Below are positions 56,887 through 64,000 of a stretch of DNA of 64,000 nucleotides, in pieces. Within the stretch, counting starts at the first letter, position 1. Every line of letters begins with the position of its first letter. Made by a program: the position numbers and the translations under genes. The stretch is from Anaeroplasmataceae bacterium (lineage in GTDB: Bacteria > Bacillota_I > Bacilli_A > Acholeplasmatales > JAEDCM01). The notes under the pieces are model-generated. The model searched no databases. It was not told the origin of the DNA and saw nothing but the letters and a program-made list of their open reading frames with translations. The stretch lies in contig JAEDCM010000003.1 in NCBI GenBank assembly GCA_016294165.1, positions 15,703-79,702 of the forward strand. Direction: 5' to 3'.

Positions 56887-57424
56887 GAAAACATTAAAAT
56901 CAAATATTATTTATGAGGGTAAGGTCATTACAGTTAACTGTGATGACGTTATTTTACCTAATGATAATATCGCTAAGCGTGAAATTGTTCATCATCGCGG
57001 TGGAGTTGCTGTTTTAGCAATTGAGGATGGACATGCATATATGATTAGGCAATTTAGATATGCTTATAGAAAAGAATTATTAGAAATTCCTGCTGGGAAA
57101 TTAGAAAAAGGTGAAGAGCCTTATAGTGCTGCTTTACGAGAATTAGAAGAAGAGGTTGGGCTTAAGGCCTCAAAATTGATTTCCTTAGGACAAATATATC
57201 CGACAGTAGGATATTGTGATGAGATAATTTATCTTTATTTGGCCTTAGATTTTACAAAGAGTCAAGCATCCTTAGATGAAGATGAATTTTTAAACGCTTT
57301 TAAGATGAAATTAGAAGACTTATATCAAATGATAAGCGATAATAAGATAAGTGATGCAAAAACCATTATTAGTCTATTAAAATATAAAGGAGGGGATTAC
57401 GATGATAAAAAAGCTAATAAATAA
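56873..57424 (+). CDS. Nudix hydrolase, ADP-ribose pyrophosphatase type
   Basis: 183 residues. Nudix box GKLEKGEEPYSAALRELEEEVGL near residues 78-100 conforms to G-x5-E-x7-R-E-U-x-E-E-x-G-U. The preceding QFRYAYRKELLEIPAGK segment is typical of the NudF/YqkG ADP-ribose subgroup. Likely clears ADP-ribose. ATG 56873 overlaps the end of rnc; GGGAG is 12 nt upstream, a little far. The TTG at 56864 is too close to it. Confidence 0.85.
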   Translation: MKLIEKTLKSNIIYEGKVITVNCDDVILPNDNIAKREIVHHRGGVAVLAIEDGHAYMIRQFRYAYRKELLEIPAGKLEKGEEPYSAALRELEEEVGLKASKLISLGQIYPTVGYCDEIIYLYLALDFTKSQASLDEDEFLNAFKMKLEDLYQMISDNKISDAKTIISLLKYKGGDYDDKKANK

Positions 57425-58022
57425 TCAAATTATTGATTTTAATAAAATACTATTTCAAAATTATGTTGATCTAGGATTAAACGAGGCAGAATTTGTGATG
57501 CTTTTACATCTTTTCTCTTTATATGAAAAAAAGAAAACAGTCTTGTCATTTAATGGGTTGAAATCCAAAATGACTTTATCCTCAAATGAACTATCAAATA
57601 CTTTAACATCATTAATTAACAAAGGATTTTTGGATATTAATAGCGAAATATCAAAAACTGGTAAGGAACAGGAATGCTTTGATCTTACGCCAACATTTAC
57701 TTTAATTGAAAAGCTGTTTTATGATGAACAAGAAGAATTGGAAAATAGAGTTAAAATGGAGGATTCTTCAAAGATTGTTTCGGTGTTTGAAAGAGAATGG
57801 GGTAGAAGCTTATCTCCATTAGAATTAAATGTAGTTTCAAGCTTGTCTAAGGAATATAGCTTTGATGAGATTTATAGTGCGGCATTAGAATCAGTAAAAG
57901 CTTCAAAGGTTAATTTGAAATATATTGAAGCTATTTTGAGAAACAATAAAGGAGAAAGTAAAGAAATCAATCCGGATAAAGCCAAGGCAATTGATGATTT
58001 CTTTAGTAAAATTGCCCGATGA
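57402..58022 (+). CDS. dnaD: DNA replication initiation protein DnaD
   Basis: 206 residues. N-terminal winged-helix DnaD domain (about 1-110, LGLNEAEFVMLLHLF and the LSSNELSNTLTSLINKGFL wing) and a C-terminal DDBH2 domain (about 125-195: FEREWGRSLSPLELNVVSS and KVNLKYIEAILRN, the latter resembling the YxxxILxxW motif). Loads the replicative helicase with DnaB/DnaI at oriC and restart sites. AAGGAGG before the ATG, inside the end of the Nudix gene. Followed by nth, the Bacillus order. Confidence 0.92.
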   Translation: MIKKLINNQIIDFNKILFQNYVDLGLNEAEFVMLLHLFSLYEKKKTVLSFNGLKSKMTLSSNELSNTLTSLINKGFLDINSEISKTGKEQECFDLTPTFTLIEKLFYDEQEELENRVKMEDSSKIVSVFEREWGRSLSPLELNVVSSLSKEYSFDEIYSAALESVKASKVNLKYIEAILRNNKGESKEINPDKAKAIDDFFSKIAR

Positions 58023-58618
58023 TTTTAGAAAACCTAGATAAAATGTTTCCTGATGCGGATTGTGAATTAGATTATAGTAATCCTTTTGAACTATTAATTG
58101 CTGTTGTTTTAAGTGCTCAAACAACTGATAAGGGAGTTAATAAGGTGACTCCGCTATTATTTAGTAAATATGGTACACCAGAAAAAATGATGAATGCCAA
58201 TCTAGAGGATATTGAAAATATTATTAGACCTTTAGGCTTATATAAAAACAAGGCTAAAAATATTATTAATTTATCTAAAGATTTAGTATTAAAATTTGAT
58301 GGTAATGTTCCAAATAATAGAATTGATTTAGAATCCTTGAGTGGAGTTGGTAGAAAGACATGCAATGTTATTTTAGCAACGATTTTTAACGTGCCAGCTA
58401 TTGCGGTAGACACTCATGTCTCAAGAGTTGCTAAAAGGTTAAAATTAGCAGATCAAGATGATGATGTTTTGGAAATTGAAAAAAAACTTATGGCCATAAT
58501 TCCCAAAGAAAAATGGGCTAAGTTTCATCATCAAATGATTTTTCTAGGTCGATATATTTGCCATAGTAAAAATCCTTCTTGTAATAAATGTTTATTTAAC
58601 GGTTATTGTCGTCAATAA
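58019..58618 (+). CDS. nth: Endonuclease III (DNA glycosylase/AP lyase)
   Basis: 199 residues. Helix-hairpin-helix with the catalytic lysine in LSGVGRKTCNVIL near residue 110, catalytic Asp in AVDTHVSRVAKRL near 128, and a C-terminal 4Fe-4S cluster C-x6-C-x2-C-x5-C (CHSKNPSCNKCLFNGYC). Removes oxidised pyrimidines. The start overlaps the dnaD stop (ATGA). Confidence 0.96.
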   Translation: MILENLDKMFPDADCELDYSNPFELLIAVVLSAQTTDKGVNKVTPLLFSKYGTPEKMMNANLEDIENIIRPLGLYKNKAKNIINLSKDLVLKFDGNVPNNRIDLESLSGVGRKTCNVILATIFNVPAIAVDTHVSRVAKRLKLADQDDDVLEIEKKLMAIIPKEKWAKFHHQMIFLGRYICHSKNPSCNKCLFNGYCRQ

Positions 58619-58669
58619 TCGTTTATTTTTTTATATTATTAGGATTAAAATAGATAAGGGTGATAAGTA

Positions 58670-58834
58670 ATGAAGGTTAAGGTTATTGATTCGGAACACG
58701 AAAGTGATTTAGAAGAGGAAATTAATAAATTTATTGTAGATAAGAAGGTAATTGATATAAAGTATCAATTGAGCCATTTTTTTGATGGAAGGGATCAAAT
58801 ATATTCGTTTTCCGCCATGATAATTTATGAATAA
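58670..58834 (+). CDS. Cse60-like small sporulation protein
   Basis: 54 residues, beginning MKVKVIDSEHESDLEEEINKF and ending YSFSAMIIYE. This combination, a charged N-terminal helix and a C-terminal strand pair ending in SAMIIYE, matches my memory of the Cse60 family, a short sporulation protein of Bacillus. GGGTGA lies 7-8 nt before the ATG. Coding character is good: no rare signals, and acidic composition as in neighbours. If right it is a second small sporulation marker here. Function in spores is unknown. Confidence 0.65.
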   Translation: MKVKVIDSEHESDLEEEINKFIVDKKVIDIKYQLSHFFDGRDQIYSFSAMIIYE

Positions 58835-58897
58835 TTGCTATCTTTGGTCGGTTGAATGTTTGAACATTATTTATTATGATTTACTTAGGTGATGATA

Positions 58898-60073
58898 ATG
58901 ATTAATGAACTATATAAAGCATTTAAAAGAAATAGAAAAAATAATTCCCATATTGGATATTTAATAAAAAAGGCACGAAAGGAAAATGGATTTACGCTTG
59001 CGGATGCGAGTGATAATATTTGTTGTGTTAGCTATTTATCAAAAATCGAAAACGGAAACATCAATGTTGCGCCAAAAATATTAGAAGAGATTAAATATCG
59101 TTTAAATGTATCCGAAAAATATTTTAAAACTGATGAGGAATATAAAAATATTATTTTAGATTTGATTAAGGGGATGTGCCTTAGCGATGAAAAAAAGGTT
59201 AATCATTGCTTTTCTTTAGTGGATAATAAGGATGAGGTGTTTTATGCCGATATTATCAGAATGGGGCATTCTTTATATTTCAAACAAATTAAAAAGGCTT
59301 ATCATTATTTAGAACAAATTATGATGTATAAGGATGAATTTTTTGATTTTGAATTAATAGTTGTTTCACTATTTATGGCTATTTTATATAGTTTAGAATA
59401 CAAACATGAATTAGCTTTAAGCTGTTTAGATATGACTAATGAGTTTAATATTAAGAATACCTATATTAAAGAGATCGTTTATGAAATGAAAGCAAATATT
59501 TATTTACATAAAGGGGATATTAGTACAGTTATGTCTATTTTAGATGAATACCATGATTATGCTTCAGGAAGCTTAAATTTTAAATTAATAAAGGGTATTT
59601 GTTTAAAAAAAATAGTGGCTATATCAATAGATAATAGTAATAAAGCATATGAATTGTTAGAAAAGCTATTTTTAAACAAAAAGGAAAAAAGCAAATATCG
59701 AGCCATTTTAAATATCATAACAAATCGTTATGAGGATATTAATATCATGGATGATGAGCTAAATAAAGTATATCAGTTATATATGGGAAATTTATGTATG
59801 GATTATGATAAAATTGTTAACAACATCGATCATAAATTTGATAATCCCGATTATGAATTGTTTCGTAATTCAATAATTATAAAGTATAATAATAGGAAGG
59901 AATATTCATCATTCATAAGGGAACATTGCCTCAACCGAGCAATTGAAGAAAAAAATATTTTTTCTATTAAATACTATGCTAGAGAGTTAGTGGATGAACT
60001 AGCATCCAATGCGAAATACAAGGATATATATGAGCTATTAAAGAAAATAGATCTAAAAATAAGTATTAAATAG
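58898..60073 (+). CDS. XRE-family regulator with TPR-like C-terminus
   Basis: 391 residues. Helix-turn-helix at about residues 19-70 (IGYLIKKARKENGFTLADAS, then SYLSKIENGNINVAPKILEEI). The remaining ~300 residues are helical, arranged as degenerate TPR-type pairs, the build of RRNPP peptide-responsive regulators. Start at ATG 58898, with AGGTG 6 nt upstream; the GTG at 58889 is inside the site. Followed by its own terminator, then the leader peptide-exporter unit. It could respond to a peptide or metabolite and might control the exporter, but this is inference. Confidence 0.75.
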   Translation: MINELYKAFKRNRKNNSHIGYLIKKARKENGFTLADASDNICCVSYLSKIENGNINVAPKILEEIKYRLNVSEKYFKTDEEYKNIILDLIKGMCLSDEKKVNHCFSLVDNKDEVFYADIIRMGHSLYFKQIKKAYHYLEQIMMYKDEFFDFELIVVSLFMAILYSLEYKHELALSCLDMTNEFNIKNTYIKEIVYEMKANIYLHKGDISTVMSILDEYHDYASGSLNFKLIKGICLKKIVAISIDNSNKAYELLEKLFLNKKEKSKYRAILNIITNRYEDINIMDDELNKVYQLYMGNLCMDYDKIVNNIDHKFDNPDYELFRNSIIIKYNNRKEYSSFIREHCLNRAIEEKNIFSIKYYARELVDELASNAKYKDIYELLKKIDLKISIK

Positions 60074-60094
60074 TGTTTTATGACACTATTTTTT
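60071..60094 (+). terminator. Terminator after the XRE-TPR gene
   Basis: TAGTGT (60071-60076) pairs with ACACTA (60083-60088), followed by six T. It overlaps the stop codon. Confidence 0.8.
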
Positions 60095-60104
60095 AATTTA
60101 ACTA

Positions 60105-60133
60105 TTTACATTTTATACCAATAGTTTTAGAAT
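60105..60133 (+). promoter_or_regulatory. Promoter of the leader peptide-exporter unit
   Basis: TTTACA at 60105-60110, 17-bp spacer, TAGAAT at 60128-60133. Confidence 0.75.
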
Positions 60134-60157
60134 AAAGAAGGAAGGAAGATGATACTA

Positions 60158-60226
60158 ATGAGCAAATCAAAGATTTTAATTGTTAATACTATGCATATGT
60201 ATTGTCTTTTACTATGCACTAATTAG
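60158..60226 (+). CDS. Probable leader peptide of an ABC exporter attenuator
   Basis: 22 codons, ending TAG; an in-frame ATG at 60149 would give 25. AAGGAAGG stands 12 nt before the ATG, with a closer GGAAG 9 nt away. The product is small and mildly hydrophobic with no recognised family. Promoter upstream, intrinsic terminator 31 nt downstream, then an ABC exporter: the layout of bmrB ahead of bmrCD. Translation rather than the peptide itself is probably what matters. A secreted signal peptide is an alternative. Confidence 0.5.
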   Translation: MSKSKILIVNTMHMYCLLLCTN

Positions 60227-60228
60227 TG

Positions 60229-60282
60229 TGGTTTTTATTTTAGAGAGAATTAATATAAAGCCATTAATGGCTTATTTTTTTT
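60229..60282 (+). promoter_or_regulatory. Attenuator: terminator with alternative antiterminator pairing
   Basis: Terminator arms AAGCCATT (60258-60265) and AATGGCTT (60266-60273) precede T-run 60275-60282; the hairpin needs a few bases of the palindrome as loop. TGGTTTT (60229-60235), just after the leader stop codon, can instead pair with AAAGCCA (60257-60263), one G-U, and hide the first arm. A ribosome reaching the leader stop would cover TGGTTTT and favour termination; stalling earlier would favour read-through into the exporter. Confidence 0.6.
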
Positions 60283-60296
60283 AGGAGTAGATAGTA

Positions 60297-62111
60297 ATGA
60301 GAGTAAAAAAATTAATTAAGTGGGGGAAAAAGTATTGGTATTTAATATTTACTGTATTTTTCTTAACCGCGACGCTTCAATTGTTATATTCATATCTTCC
60401 AATTTTTATTCAATATGGAATAAATGTTTTAAGTAATGAAGATGTTAGTAATGTAAATTTCCCTAAACCATATTTGGAGTTTTTAGCTAAACAAACAGAT
60501 ACTATAACAATCATCATTATTCTTGGTGTTTCAATGATTAGCTTACAATTAGTAAGATCATTTATGCGTTTTACCGATAGTTATTTAAAAGGAAGAATTA
60601 CCGAAAACATATCAAAGGATATGCGATTAGAGTTATATGATCATATCACTGATTTATCATATACTTATCACAATAATGTGGATACTGGTGATTTAATTCA
60701 AAGATGTACATCAGATATTGATACATCATGTGGGTTTATTAGTAATCGATTTCCTGAAATCGTTAATATCATCGCAACGGTTTTAAGTGGTGCTTATCAG
60801 GTTGGTAGAATTAATTTTACCTTGATGCTTATAAGCTTAATAATTATGCCGATTACTATTATTTCTTCCATCATTTATTTCCGCTATGTTAATCGTAAAT
60901 TTCAAGAAATTGAAGAGGCTGAATCACAGATGATGACAGTTATTCAAGAGAATTTAGCAGGTGCTCGTGTTGTTCGTGCTTTTGCGAATGAGCAATATGA
61001 AATAGAAAAACTTGAAGAAAAGAATTCCGATTATTCAAAGAAAAATGGTAGATTCAATACTATGATGGCTATCTATTGGGGATCATCTGATTTTCTAGTT
61101 TTTGCGCAATATTCTTTAACGATGCTAGTGGGAGTTTACTTTGCTCAAAAGGGAATTATTCAAACTGCCGATTTGATAGCATGTCTAATGCTTATGGGAA
61201 TGCTTATTTGGCCATTTAGAGGCCTTGGAAGAATTATTGCGGATTTTGGTATTACATTAGTTGCTATTGATCGTATTGAAGAGGTTTTAGATATTAAGAG
61301 TGAATTTACGGAAGATAACCTAACAAAGCCAAAAATCAGTGGTGAGATTGAGTTTAAAAATGTTGGATTTAAGTTCAGTGATGATAACAAACCAGTCTTA
61401 AAAGATATCAATTTTAAGATTAAAAAGGGAGAAATGATTGCTTTTGTTGGAAAAACTGGTAGTGGTAAATCGACAATTGTAAATCTAATAACTCGATTAT
61501 TAGAAAATACTGAGGGACAAATTCTTATTGATGGAGTAGATTTAAAATCAATTGATAAAAGGCATATAAGAAGAAATGTTGGAATGGTTTTACAGGATCC
61601 GTTCTTATTCTCTAAAACTGTTTATGAGAATATTGCAATTGCTAATCGTCATGCATCAGATGAGGAAATTTATGAGGCTGCTAGATTAGCATGTATTGAT
61701 GAAGATATTAAGGGATTTGAAAAAGGGTATGACACTATTGTTGGTGAAAAGGGAACTACTTTATCGGGAGGTCAAAAGCAAAGAATAGCGATTGCACGTA
61801 TTTTAGTTAACAAGCGTCCAATTGTAATTTTTGATGATTCATTGAGTGCAGTAGATACCAAAACGGATTTATCAATTAGAACTTCGTTAAAAAATGCTCA
61901 AAGTGATATGACAATGATCATTATTACTCACCGAACTACAACCGCAAAGGAAGCAGATCGTATTATTGTTTTAGAGGATGGAATGATTAGTGAAATTGGA
62001 ACTCATGAAGAACTATCACATAAGGAAGGTTTATATAAGGACTTATGGGATGTTCAAGGCCGTCTTGAGGAAAAATTTATGGAGCTAATAGGAGGTGAAA
62101 AGCATGAGTAG
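60297..62111 (+). CDS. ABC exporter half-transporter with non-canonical ATP site (BmrC/LmrC-like)
   Basis: 604 residues. Six membrane segments within about 15-320, then an ABC ATPase domain: Walker A GKTGSGKST near 383, LQDPFLFSKTVYENI, signature LSGGQKQRIAIARIL near 486, Walker B VIFDDSLSAVDT and H-loop THRTTT. After Walker B the catalytic glutamate is replaced by aspartate (DD), as in the degenerate-site subunit of heterodimeric exporters such as BmrCD, LmrCD and TM287/288. AGGAG 9 nt before ATG 60297. Overlaps the partner gene by 8 nt. Probably exports drugs or amphipathic compounds. Confidence 0.88.
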   Translation: MRVKKLIKWGKKYWYLIFTVFFLTATLQLLYSYLPIFIQYGINVLSNEDVSNVNFPKPYLEFLAKQTDTITIIIILGVSMISLQLVRSFMRFTDSYLKGRITENISKDMRLELYDHITDLSYTYHNNVDTGDLIQRCTSDIDTSCGFISNRFPEIVNIIATVLSGAYQVGRINFTLMLISLIIMPITIISSIIYFRYVNRKFQEIEEAESQMMTVIQENLAGARVVRAFANEQYEIEKLEEKNSDYSKKNGRFNTMMAIYWGSSDFLVFAQYSLTMLVGVYFAQKGIIQTADLIACLMLMGMLIWPFRGLGRIIADFGITLVAIDRIEEVLDIKSEFTEDNLTKPKISGEIEFKNVGFKFSDDNKPVLKDINFKIKKGEMIAFVGKTGSGKSTIVNLITRLLENTEGQILIDGVDLKSIDKRHIRRNVGMVLQDPFLFSKTVYENIAIANRHASDEEIYEAARLACIDEDIKGFEKGYDTIVGEKGTTLSGGQKQRIAIARILVNKRPIVIFDDSLSAVDTKTDLSIRTSLKNAQSDMTMIIITHRTTTAKEADRIIVLEDGMISEIGTHEELSHKEGLYKDLWDVQGRLEEKFMELIGGEKHE

Positions 62112-63921
62112 TTTTCAAGAAAAAGATTATCATAAAGAAGAAGGTGTTTGGAAAAAAATATTTAAAACAGTTTTAAATGATAAGAAAGATTTATTCATGA
62201 TGCTTTTCTTCGTTATTGTTTTAGCAATACTAGATGTTGTTTATCCATTGATCAATACTTATGCTATTGATAAGGTTATTGAGGTCAAAAATTATGATCG
62301 TGTTTATCTTTTAATCATCTTTTATGCTATAGCTACTATTGCTTATGGTATAACTGTTTTTGGGTTTTTAAAATATGGTGGTAAAATTGAAGTTTTTGTT
62401 AGCTATCAATTGCGTAAGGAATCATATGAAAACCTTCAAAAACTGCCATTTTCATATTTTGATCGTACACCACAAGGATGGTTGATGGCCCGTATGACAA
62501 GTGATTCTCGAAAACTTGCAAATATTCTTTCATGGGGAATGATTGATATGCTTTGGGGAATTCTAAATATGATTGGTATTTTGATTGTAATTTTCTTTAT
62601 TAATGTTAAATTAGCGTTGATTATTTTAATATTAATGCCAATTTTATTACTATTTGCAATATTTTGTAGACGCAAAATGTTAAAACATTACCGTAGTGCT
62701 CGTAAGATTAATTCGCAGATTACTGCCGCATATAATGAAGGTTTTATGGGAAGTAAAACAACAAAAAGCTTAGTAATTGAAAATGATAATAAGAAGGAAT
62801 TTAATGATTTAGCTTATAATTATCGTCGTTCATCATTAAGAGCGATTTTCTTTCAAGCATTATTTGGACCAGTCATTTTTATCTTAGGATACACTGGAGT
62901 AGCAACTACTTTATTCTTTGGTGGAAAGATGGTTTTAAATGGAGTAATTACTGTTGGGGTATTATATTTGTTTATTGATTATACAATTAAGTTCTTTGAC
63001 CCAGTTATGCAGGTTTCTAGAGTTTTAGGAGATTTTCAAAATGCGCAAGCATCAGCGGAGCGTATTGTTTCATTAATTAATACTATACCGGAAATTCAAG
63101 ATACGCCAGAGGTTGTGGAAAAATATGGTGATACCTTCAATCATAAAAAGGAAAATTGGGAAGAATTAGTTGGTGATGTGGAATTTAAGGATGTAACATT
63201 CAAATATAATGAAGGCGAAACAGTTTTAAAAAACTTCAATTTAAAGATTAAACATGGTCAATCAGTCGCCTTAGTTGGACATACTGGAAGTGGAAAATCG
63301 ACAATTGTTAATTTGATTTGCCGTTTTTATGAGCCAACAAGTGGTGAAATTTTGATTGATGGTAGAAACTATAAAGAAAGAAGTGTAGCTTGGCTACATT
63401 CAAATATAGGATATGTATTACAAAGTCCGCAATTATTTAGTGGAACAATCATGGAAAATATTCGCTATGGAAACTTGGAGGCATCAGATGATGATGTAAT
63501 CAATGCGGCAAAGATTGTTAACGCACATGATTTTATAATGAAGATGGATAAAGGATATCAAAGTATCGTTGGTGAGGGTGGAAATAATATGAGCTTAGGA
63601 GAAAAGCAATTGATTAGCTTTGCTCGTGCGATAATTGCTGATCCAAAGATTTTAATTCTAGATGAGGCAACATCAAGTATTGATACTTTGACAGAAGAGT
63701 CTATTCAATCTGCCATAGCAAAGGTTATGGAAAATAGAACAAGCTTTGCAATAGCTCATCGTCTTTCAACAATTGTTAATTCAGATTTAATTTTAGTATT
63801 AGATAAGGGTGAAGTCGTAGAAAGTGGAACCCATGAAGAACTGCTAAACTTAAGAGGATATTATTTTGAATTATATAAAAATCAATTTATGCAAGAATTA
63901 AGCGAGAGTGTTGCAAAATAA
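62104..63921 (+). CDS. ABC exporter half-transporter with canonical catalytic site (BmrD/LmrD-like)
   Basis: 605 residues. N-terminal cytoplasmic arm, six membrane segments within about 35-330, then the ATPase domain: Walker A GHTGSGKST near 395, LQSPQLFSGTIMENI, Walker B ILILDEATSSIDT with the catalytic Glu, and H-loop AHRLST. Its signature is relaxed (MSLGEKQLISFARAI), matching the asymmetry of the heterodimer: one intact site is built from this Walker B and the partner's LSGGQ. Start at ATG 62104 with GGAGGTG 6 nt upstream; the GTG at 62095 lies in that site. Confidence 0.9.
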   Translation: MSSFQEKDYHKEEGVWKKIFKTVLNDKKDLFMMLFFVIVLAILDVVYPLINTYAIDKVIEVKNYDRVYLLIIFYAIATIAYGITVFGFLKYGGKIEVFVSYQLRKESYENLQKLPFSYFDRTPQGWLMARMTSDSRKLANILSWGMIDMLWGILNMIGILIVIFFINVKLALIILILMPILLLFAIFCRRKMLKHYRSARKINSQITAAYNEGFMGSKTTKSLVIENDNKKEFNDLAYNYRRSSLRAIFFQALFGPVIFILGYTGVATTLFFGGKMVLNGVITVGVLYLFIDYTIKFFDPVMQVSRVLGDFQNAQASAERIVSLINTIPEIQDTPEVVEKYGDTFNHKKENWEELVGDVEFKDVTFKYNEGETVLKNFNLKIKHGQSVALVGHTGSGKSTIVNLICRFYEPTSGEILIDGRNYKERSVAWLHSNIGYVLQSPQLFSGTIMENIRYGNLEASDDDVINAAKIVNAHDFIMKMDKGYQSIVGEGGNNMSLGEKQLISFARAIIADPKILILDEATSSIDTLTEESIQSAIAKVMENRTSFAIAHRLSTIVNSDLILVLDKGEVVESGTHEELLNLRGYYFELYKNQFMQELSESVAK

Positions 63922-63946
63922 AAAAAGCAGGAAGTGAAATGAAGCG

Positions 63947-63999
63947 AACCCCTTAAGTTGGACTAGAGAAATCTAGAAAAACTTAGGGGGTTTTTATTT
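63947..63999 (+). terminator. Strong composite terminator at the window end
   Basis: Arms 63947-63959 (AACCCCTTAAGTT) and 63980-63992 (AACTTAGGGGGTT) pair over about 12 bp with one G-U, enclosing an inner CTAGA-GAAA-TCTAG hairpin (63963-63976), then T-rich sequence. It probably ends the exporter operon. Confidence 0.8.
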
Positions 64000-64000
64000 T

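Noticed and set aside
63922..64000. Insertion sequence end at the right edge
   Set aside because: The inverted arms could suggest an IS end, but the T-run and nested stem are explained by an intrinsic terminator, and no transposase is visible within the window.

Overview
The window is AT-rich Bacillota (Bacilli-like) chromosome. It uses the standard genetic code: TGG encodes Trp and TGA is a normal stop. Gene order follows Bacillus subtilis in several places (rpmF next to a DUF177 gene; rlmN..rsgA..rpe-thiN..rpmB..fakA..recG..plsX..rnc; dnaD-nth). Two very small genes look like sporulation genes: a SpoVM-like peptide at 50587-50673 and a Cse60-like protein at 58670-58834. The organism may therefore be an endospore former, or descend from one. 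I cannot name the species.

Layout. 1-8.2 kb holds ilvE, an HD-GYP protein, a DUF421 protein, tmcAL, DUF177-rpmF, rsmH and an ABC-F protein. 8.2-13.8 kb holds a sugar isomerase-like protein, a GH28 pectin hydrolase and a three-gene ABC-2 exporter. 13.9-25.3 kb is an accessory island. It contains a Hachiman-like defence pair (hamA-hamB, minus strand), a small sigma-70-like regulator behind a structured leader, a phage-fibre-like protein, a holin-like membrane peptide, a 1561-residue Rhs/YD-repeat protein with a C-terminal toxin-like tip, and a probable immunity gene. 25.6-29.3 kb is pheST behind a Phe T-box. 29.3-39.1 kb is an Ile T-box followed by ilvH-ilvC-cimA-leuC-leuD-leuB-ilvD-ilvB, a citramalate route to isoleucine that also serves valine. 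39.1-43.0 kb is a large lipoprotein pectinesterase with a LacI-type operator at its promoter. 43.1-58.6 kb is the conserved translation/lipid/repair block. 58.7-64 kb holds the Cse60-like gene, an XRE-TPR regulator, a leader-peptide/terminator attenuator and a heterodimeric ABC exporter.

The main surprises are these. (1) A SpoVM homologue sits exactly where synteny predicts it, between thiN and rpmB, but the position of Met1 is an ATC codon. (2) The prpC-prkC slot between rlmN and rsgA holds only a membrane-anchored PASTA protein with no kinase and no phosphatase. (3) A promoter, short ORF, terminator and ABC exporter pair is arranged like the bmrB-bmrCD attenuation system. (4) The Hachiman HamA has an extended N-terminus and lacks the expected E-x-K at the usual place. 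(5) A phage-derived-looking cassette ends in an Rhs toxin whose tip has a different base composition.

Many start codons were moved downstream from the longest ORF, because the recurrent ribosome-binding site (GAGGTG or GGAGG) lies 6-9 nt before an ATG and the longer ORF starts inside that site.
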